Shown here piece after piece: positions 58,972-64,000 of a DNA stretch of 64,000 bases. The stretch's first letter is position 1; every line of letters begins with the position of its first letter. The stretch is from Streptomyces decoyicus. Lineage in GTDB: Bacteria > Actinomycetota > Actinomycetes > Streptomycetales > Streptomycetaceae. The notes beneath the pieces were generated by a model. That model had not been told where the DNA came from. It saw only the letters and a program-made list of their open reading frames with translations, and ran no database searches. The position numbers and the translations under genes were made by a program. The stretch covers positions 4,092,001-4,156,000 of the forward strand of contig NZ_CP082301.1 in NCBI RefSeq assembly GCF_019880305.1, in the 5' to 3' direction.

Positions 58972-60361
58972 GCGCCCACCGCGCCACCGCCGTCACGGCC
59001 GCCGCTGCCCCGACGGCGGCCGCGATCCCGCTCGTCCAGGTGGGACCGTGCCCCGACGGCATCACCACCAGCATCAGCCCCACCATCGCCGCCTTGGCGC
59101 CGCTCCGCCCCAGCCGTCGCCAGGACACCGCCGCCAACGGCACCACCGCCCACAGCACGTACCACGGCTGCACCACCGGAGCGGAGGCCACCAGCGCCAG
59201 CAGCGCCAGCCCCGTCGCCCGCTCGGCGCCGACCTCCGGGGCGCACCGCACCCAGTAGCCCACCGCGGCCAGGCCCACCAGCAGCCCGGCCAGCCGCGCG
59301 GCCGTCATCGCACCGGCCGCCGTGCCCCACCCCAGCCCCTCGGCGAGCCACCCCAGCAGCCGGCCCGCGTCCGTGCTCAGGGACAGCAGGGTGCGCACTT
59401 CGGCAGGCGTACGGAGGGTCCACAGCCACCCCCACCCCTGGCCGCACACGGCCACCCCCGCCACCAGTGCGGCGACGGCCACCCCGGCGATCCCCGCCGC
59501 CTGCCGCACCCGCGGCCAGGCCCCGGACCGCCCCGCCACGGCCACCGCCGCCGCGCACAGCAGGGCCACCCCGGCCGGCGCCTTCACGAGCACCGCGGCG
59601 GTCAGTACGACGGTCCCCACGGCCCAGCGCCCCCGGCCGAACGCCAGCAACCCGGCCGTCATCAGCCCGAGCATCAGCGCCTCGTTGTGCGCCCCGCCCA
59701 CCAGATGCAGCAGTACCAAGGGGTTGAGCGCCCCGGCCCACAGCGCCCCGGCCGCGCCGGAGCCCGACGCGGCGGCCAGCCGGCGCAGCGCCCACACCAT
59801 GAGGCCCAGACCGGCCAGCGCCACCAGCCGCAGCCCCACGGTCGCGGCCACCACATGCTGTTCCCCGGTGACCGCCACCACGGCCCGCGCCGCGGCGACG
59901 GACAGCGGTCCGTACGGGGCCGGGGTGTCGTGCCACATCCCGGGGACATTGGCCGCGAGCGGCCCGCCCAGCGCCGCCGGGCCCAGCACGTACACATCGC
60001 GCCCGCGGCCCGCCAGCGCACCCTGGGCGAGGTAGCTGTAGGCGTCACTGCTGCCCAGCAACGGACCCGGCACCAGCGGCAACGCCCAGCACCACAGAGC
60101 CGTGTACGACTCACGCCACCCGGCGGCCGTCCCGTCCGCGACGCGCGTGCCCAGCCGCCACCACGCGATGATCAGCAGCACCAGCCCGGCGTACGACAGG
60201 GCGACGCCCACGCACATGAGCGGCGTGCCGTGCCGCCCCCACAGCCCGTCCGGAACTCCCCCCGGCAGCGCCCCGGATCCCCACCCGCCCGCGCCCAGCA
60301 GCACGGAGCCCAGCGTGCCCAGGAGCACCTCTCCCCGGACGGTGATCCCTGCCGCGCTCAT
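58904..60361 (-). CDS. mptB: MptB-type polyprenol-phosphomannose mannosyltransferase
   Basis: A 485-residue membrane protein with 12 or so helices. GSSDAYSYLAQGALAGRGRD carries the DAY/acidic first-loop pattern of the MptA/MptB family, followed by ALGGPLAANVPGMWHDTPAP, YGPLSVAAARAV and VQPWYVLWAVVPLAA. Such enzymes add alpha-1,6-mannose to lipoglycan cores on the outer membrane face. The convergent overlap with the flippase-like gene and the shared theme suggest a role in the same surface glycan. Confidence 0.87.
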   Translation of the reverse strand: MSAAGITVRGEVLLGTLGSVLLGAGGWGSGALPGGVPDGLWGRHGTPLMCVGVALSYAGLVLLIIAWWRLGTRVADGTAAGWRESYTALWCWALPLVPGPLLGSSDAYSYLAQGALAGRGRDVYVLGPAALGGPLAANVPGMWHDTPAPYGPLSVAAARAVVAVTGEQHVVAATVGLRLVALAGLGLMVWALRRLAAASGSGAAGALWAGALNPLVLLHLVGGAHNEALMLGLMTAGLLAFGRGRWAVGTVVLTAAVLVKAPAGVALLCAAAVAVAGRSGAWPRVRQAAGIAGVAVAALVAGVAVCGQGWGWLWTLRTPAEVRTLLSLSTDAGRLLGWLAEGLGWGTAAGAMTAARLAGLLVGLAAVGYWVRCAPEVGAERATGLALLALVASAPVVQPWYVLWAVVPLAAVSWRRLGRSGAKAAMVGLMLVVMPSGHGPTWTSGIAAAVGAAAAVTAVARWAPRERPVRERGAVVPRAAAKAPR

Positions 60362-60491
60362 CCGGCCAACCTAGACGCGGGCCGGGGCCGCAAGACGCAC
60401 ACAGACGGACATGTCGCCCGTCCGCGCTAAGGGCTGCCCTTGGCGCCGGGCCCCACGAGGAGGCCGGGCCCGCCGCCGCCACGCGACCGGC

Positions 60492-61997
60492 TCAGTCGGC
60501 GCAGTACGTGTCCTGCTGCGGGCGCCGGCCCGTCGTCAGGAAGGCGGTGACGGTGCGGTTGCCGCAGGCGTTGCCGTTGCCCAGGTAGGCGCCGTGGCCG
60601 CCGTGCTCCAAGGTGACCAGACGGGCCCGGCCGCCCAGGGCCTGACGCATCTTCAGGGCGCCGAAGTACGGGGTGCCGGGGTCCCGCCGGTTCTGGATCA
60701 TCAGGATGTTGGACGGTCCGTCGGCGGTGATCCGCGTGGGCTTCTGTGCCGGCGCGTCCTTCCAGAAGGCGCAGGGCACGACGTTCGCCGGCATCCCTGC
60801 CGTGAGCGGATGCCGGGCGCGGTCGGCGGCCACCGCGCGCCGGTACGCGGCGACCGACGCCGGCCAGCGCACGTCGTTGCAGAGCGGCGCCATCAAGGCC
60901 GCCGCGTCCTCGTCCGGCAGCGGCCCGGCGAGGGCGTCGGGCAGCACCGGCCGGGCGGCCGGGTCCTGGGCCTGCCGGACGAGCCGGGCGAACTGAGGGA
61001 AGAAACCGTCGCTGAACAGCGCGTTCTGGAGCGCCTGGCGCAGCCGGTTGCCGGTCAGCGGGACGCCCTTCGTGCTGGACTCCTTCGGTACGCGGTCCAG
61101 TTTCGCCGCCAGCCGGAGGACCAACGGCCGGACGTCCTGGGGACGTTCGGCCAGCCGCAGCCCCTCGTCCTCCCTGGCCGGGTCCGCCGCCCAGGCCGCG
61201 AAGTCGGGGAACCGCTCGTCCGCGCCCGCCGACGTATTGGCCAGCCAGCCCCGCTCCACCCGCGACGGGTCGGGGTCACCATTGCTGTCCAGCACCCAGC
61301 GGTCGGTGTGCTGCGGGTACTTCTGCGCATACACCGCCCCGACATACGTCCCGTACGAGCTGGCCCAGGCCGACAGCTTCGCCTCGCCCAGGGCCCGGCG
61401 CAGGCTCTCGATGTCGCGCACCTCGTTCGCGGTGGACAGGCTCCCCAGCACGGCACCGCCATGACGGCCGCACGCCGCGGCGATCCGCCGGGACCGGGCG
61501 ACGTTCTCCGTGATGCCGCCGTCCGGCCCCGGCCACGACCGCAGGGTCACCAGATGCCGGTCGGCCGGGGCGAGTCCACAGCCCGCCTTCGTGCTGCCGC
61601 CCGTCCCCCGCGGATCGAAGCTGACGAGGTCGTACGCGCCGGCCATCTCCTTGCCCAGCGCCGCGCCCTTCGCCCCCAGCCAGGGCACCCCGGATCCCCC
61701 CGGGCCTCCGGGGATCAGCAGCAGCGTCCCCCGCCGTGCCCCGGGCCGCTCGCTGCGCACCCGGGACACGGCGAGTCTGAGCTGCGGCCCCTCCGGATCG
61801 CGGTAGTCGAGCGGTACGGGCAGCTCGGCGCACTCCTGTCGGGCAAGAGCGGGCTCGGCGCACGCCCCCCAGGTGAGGGCGGGTCCCGTGGTGCCGGAGG
61901 CCTGGGCACGGGCCGCCGGGGAGACAGCGGCCAGGGTGCCGGCGACAGCTGCGGCGGACAGGGTCAGCAGAAGGGTGCGGCGGGCGTAAGTCGTCAT
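60492..61997 (-). CDS. Secreted alpha/beta-hydrolase peptidase (tripeptidyl-aminopeptidase family)
   Basis: A 501-residue exported enzyme starting at ATG 61997, with a signal peptide (TYARRTLLLTLSAAAVAGTL, cleavage near ARA-QA). N-terminal part: VPLDYRDPEGPQLRLAVSRV, LLLIPGGPGGSG (oxyanion), VSFDPRGTGGS. The nucleophile region is LSAWASSYGTYVGAVYAQ, one residue off the usual G-x-S-Y-G. The C-terminal TAP-like domain has ILMIQNRRDPGTPYFGALK (Asp) and LEHGGHGAY (His). It resembles SlpD/SlpE and tripeptidyl aminopeptidases. The elbow A-S-S-Y-G should be checked. Confidence 0.9.
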   Translation of the reverse strand: MTTYARRTLLLTLSAAAVAGTLAAVSPAARAQASGTTGPALTWGACAEPALARQECAELPVPLDYRDPEGPQLRLAVSRVRSERPGARRGTLLLIPGGPGGSGVPWLGAKGAALGKEMAGAYDLVSFDPRGTGGSTKAGCGLAPADRHLVTLRSWPGPDGGITENVARSRRIAAACGRHGGAVLGSLSTANEVRDIESLRRALGEAKLSAWASSYGTYVGAVYAQKYPQHTDRWVLDSNGDPDPSRVERGWLANTSAGADERFPDFAAWAADPAREDEGLRLAERPQDVRPLVLRLAAKLDRVPKESSTKGVPLTGNRLRQALQNALFSDGFFPQFARLVRQAQDPAARPVLPDALAGPLPDEDAAALMAPLCNDVRWPASVAAYRRAVAADRARHPLTAGMPANVVPCAFWKDAPAQKPTRITADGPSNILMIQNRRDPGTPYFGALKMRQALGGRARLVTLEHGGHGAYLGNGNACGNRTVTAFLTTGRRPQQDTYCAD

Positions 61998-62110
61998 GGC
62001 ACAAGGGTTGTTGAGCGGGACGCCGCGGCCCATCCGGCTGCCGGGACAACCGTGGTGGGGTTATCCCGAGGGGGGAGCCGTCGCGCGCCGTCGGCCCGGT
62101 CCCGCCCGCC

Positions 62111-62851
62111 CTACTCCCCGACGGTGATCAGCGCCAGCGTGATGTTGTCGGGGCCGCCCGACTCGATCGCCGACTTCCACAGCTCGAAGGCGGCCCGGCC
62201 GCCGGTGTGCAGCCGTAGCAGTTCGTCGAGCACGTCCTGCGGGACGGGGTCGGTCAGACCGTCGGTGCACACCAGGTAGCGGTCGCCCACGGAGAGCGGC
62301 ACGGTCGTCAGGTGCGGGGTGACGGCGCTGAACGTCACCGCGCCGCCGAGCGCCTGGGTGACGAGCGAGGTGGTGCGCCGCCCCGGCGACAGCGGCGGGC
62401 TGTCGTCCACGCTCACCTGCCGCAGACTGCCCGCGGCCGCGTCGAACACCCGGCTGTCACCGACGTTGAACACCAGCAGGGACTCCTCCTGCACGACCAC
62501 GCCGGCGACCGTGGTGCCCATGGTGGTCAGCTCCGGGTCCCGTTCGGCGGCCGCGTACACCGCGTGGTTGCAGAGGTTCACGGCATCCCGGACGGCGTCC
62601 TCGCTGCCCAGTGAGGGACCGAGCGCGGCCAGTTGCCGGACGGTCAGCGCGCTGGCCACCTCCCCGCCCGGCTGCCCCCCGATACCGTCGGCGGCCGCGA
62701 CGACCACCGGGCTGCCGAGCGGGAACACCAGGGTCTGCGGGTTCTCGGTCACCGTGCCGCAGAGGGTCCAGGGGCCGGCCACCAGGCTGTCCTCGTTGTG
62801 CTCGCGGATCAGTCCGGTGTGGCTCAGGGCGGTCACGGTGAGGTACGGCAT
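62111..62851 (-). CDS. PP2C-family Ser/Thr phosphatase
   Basis: A 246-residue single-domain phosphatase. Motifs: LSHTGLIREHNEDSLVAGPW, VVAAADGIGGQPGGEVAS, TMGTTVAGVVVQEESLLVFN, VGDSRVFDA, and the C-terminal GGPDNITLALI with its Asp. It reverses Ser/Thr phosphorylation and could counter the kinases encoded 10 kb away. It lies 96 bp downstream of the site-2 protease on the same strand. Confidence 0.93.
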   Translation of the reverse strand: MPYLTVTALSHTGLIREHNEDSLVAGPWTLCGTVTENPQTLVFPLGSPVVVAAADGIGGQPGGEVASALTVRQLAALGPSLGSEDAVRDAVNLCNHAVYAAAERDPELTTMGTTVAGVVVQEESLLVFNVGDSRVFDAAAGSLRQVSVDDSPPLSPGRRTTSLVTQALGGAVTFSAVTPHLTTVPLSVGDRYLVCTDGLTDPVPQDVLDELLRLHTGGRAAFELWKSAIESGGPDNITLALITVGE

Positions 62852-62947
62852 GGCTCGTGTCCGGCTCCGGTGCTGCGCTCCGGCAGGCCCTCGTCCCCCG
62901 TGGCGTGCCGTACCACCATTGTGACGGCCGGCCGGGCTCCTCGCCGG

Positions 62948-64000
62948 TCAGCCGGACTGCTTGCCGCTCAGGGTGTTCCGCCGCATCAGCCGGCCGATGT
63001 CCTTCCCCGTGACGATCCCGACCAGATGCCCCGCGTCCACGACGAGGATGCGCGCGCCGGTGCGCAGGCTGACCCGGTCGAGAGCCTCGCTCAGCAGCTC
63101 GTCCGGAGCGGCGACCGCGCACTGGGACAGCGGCATGGCCACCTCGCGCACCCGCATCGTCTCCCGGCCCGGACCGGGGACCGTCGCGAGCCGGCGGATC
63201 TGCACGAGACCGCTGGGGCGGCCGTCGAAGTCGAGCAGCGGCAGCGCGGAGTGGCGGGAGTGCACGGCCACCTCGTCGATGAAGCGCTGGACGGTCAGCC
63301 AGTCGGCGCCGCTCACCACCGGGCTGGACATGGCATCGGAGACCGGTATCCCGCGCAGCGCGGTGTGCAGGGCGGCACGGCGCCGCTCCGCCCCCGCCAC
63401 GATCATGACGAAGAGACCGATGAAGACGATCCACAGCCCGCCCGGCGCCCCGCGGAGCACGGAGATCCAGCCGGCGGCCACCAGGAGCATCCCCATGATC
63501 TGGCCGCCCCGCGAGGCCGCCAGGTCCGCGCGGTCCCGGTCCCCCGTGCGCCACCACAGCACCGCCTGCACCACCCGCCCGCCGTCCAGCGGCACGGCGG
63601 GCAGCAGATTGAAGACGCCCAGGAAGAGGTTCGCCCAGCCCAGCCAGGCCAGGACGACGGCCGGCACCGCCCAGCCGGACACCTCGTGCAGCCCGATCCC
63701 GGCCCCGAGCGCCACACCACCGATGAGCAGGCTGATGAGCGGCCCGCTGACGGCCACCGCGAAAGCCGCCGCCGCGGTCTGCGGCCGCCCCATCCGGGTC
63801 GTACCGCCCAGCGCCCACAGCGTCACGTCCTGGACCGAGATCTGCCTCCGCCGGGCGGTCGCGGCATGTGCCGTCTCGTGCAGCAGCAGGCTGCCCATGA
63901 GCAGCGCGGCCCCGGCGACACCGGCGACCGCGTACACGGCGTCCGAGCGGCCCGGCGTCCAGACCGGAAGGCCCTGGTGGCCGAGTCCGTACGCGAACAG
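62948..64000 (-). CDS. Site-2 protease-like membrane metalloprotease with CBS domains (5' end outside window)
   Basis: The frame is open through the right edge (LFAYGLGHQGLPVWTPGRSD upstream of the first internal start), so the N-terminus is missing. The zinc motif is LLLHETAHAATARRR (HExxH), and the second ligand region is NLLPAVPLDGGRVVQAVLW. Two CBS domains end the protein (PVSDAMSSPVVSGADWLTVQ and MRVREVAMPLSQCAVAAPDE, ILVVDAGHLVGIVTGKDI). This is the SpoIVFB-like M50B group whose CBS tail senses nucleotides. It cleaves membrane-embedded substrates, often anti-sigma factors; the target is unknown. Confidence 0.92.
   Translation of the reverse strand: MFAYGLGHQGLPVWTPGRSDAVYAVAGVAGAALLMGSLLLHETAHAATARRRQISVQDVTLWALGGTTRMGRPQTAAAAFAVAVSGPLISLLIGGVALGAGIGLHEVSGWAVPAVVLAWLGWANLFLGVFNLLPAVPLDGGRVVQAVLWWRTGDRDRADLAASRGGQIMGMLLVAAGWISVLRGAPGGLWIVFIGLFVMIVAGAERRRAALHTALRGIPVSDAMSSPVVSGADWLTVQRFIDEVAVHSRHSALPLLDFDGRPSGLVQIRRLATVPGPGRETMRVREVAMPLSQCAVAAPDELLSEALDRVSLRTGARILVVDAGHLVGIVTGKDIGRLMRRNTLSGKQSG

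Overview
The window is chromosomal DNA of a high-GC actinomycete, almost certainly a Streptomyces. The evidence is the GC-saturated third codon positions, the dnaK-grpE-dnaJ-hspR operon with HspR (HAIR) operators, a detached clpB with its own HAIR site, dcd, an EtfD-like Fe-S reductase, and several families largely confined to streptomycetes (SCO2400-type and SCO5918-type proteins, DUF5994, a cold-shock protein next to a DEAD-box helicase).

Layout. 1-2690 (minus) is a translationally coupled polymorphic-toxin operon: WXG-like protein, toxin, immunity protein, a 40-codon minigene that duplicates the end of the toxin, a second immunity protein, and a further reading frame cut by the window edge. 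2936-12503 holds a YbjN protein and the heat-shock genes: clpB and dnaK-grpE-dnaJ-hspR, with a Uma2 remnant and three small plus-strand genes between them. 12702-21614 is mostly housekeeping: EtfD-like reductase, FG-GAP lipoprotein, GNAT, Yip1-like protein, SGNH hydrolase with a ricin-type lectin domain, phosphoribosyltransferase, dcd and a 52-residue Cys-rich protein.

21895-28716 is an accessory zone anchored on an intact tRNA-Gly(CCC). The 44 bp 3' end of the tRNA recurs at 26338 and 28642, so two tandem islets lie downstream. They carry a short DinB-like protein, an ECF sigma factor with a repeat-bearing membrane partner, a full-length second SecY fused by TGATG to a truncated adk, and small secreted proteins. 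No integrase is visible. 28804-34009 holds a TetR/hydrolase divergon, an orphan TIR-domain protein, a truncated oxidoreductase, a RsbW-like ATPase and a small MerR-like regulator with a strongly structured leader.

34300-38430 is a cold-shock neighbourhood (PAQR protein, SCO5918-type, CBS, DEAD helicase, CspA-type protein) with long leaders; a hairpin covers the helicase Shine-Dalgarno. 38431-40897 is an arsenic module (arsC-acr3-arsR diverging from arsI). 40916-43209 is a SulP transporter and a MerR regulator with a perfect 24 bp palindrome. 43793-46839 holds a deacetylase-like lipoprotein, a membrane protein and a SCO2400-type protein. 47163-48663 is a graveyard: FtsX fragment, histidine-kinase fragment and a frameshifted response regulator.

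48742-52403 is a divergent pair of Ser/Thr kinases. 53785-60361 is a surface-glycan gene group: GT87, NodS-like methyltransferase and GT4, diverging from a PIG-L deacetylase and a flippase-like protein, with an MptB-type mannosyltransferase. The right end holds a secreted alpha/beta-hydrolase peptidase, a PP2C phosphatase and a site-2 protease with CBS domains that runs off the window. All assignments come from reading motifs; no database search was run.
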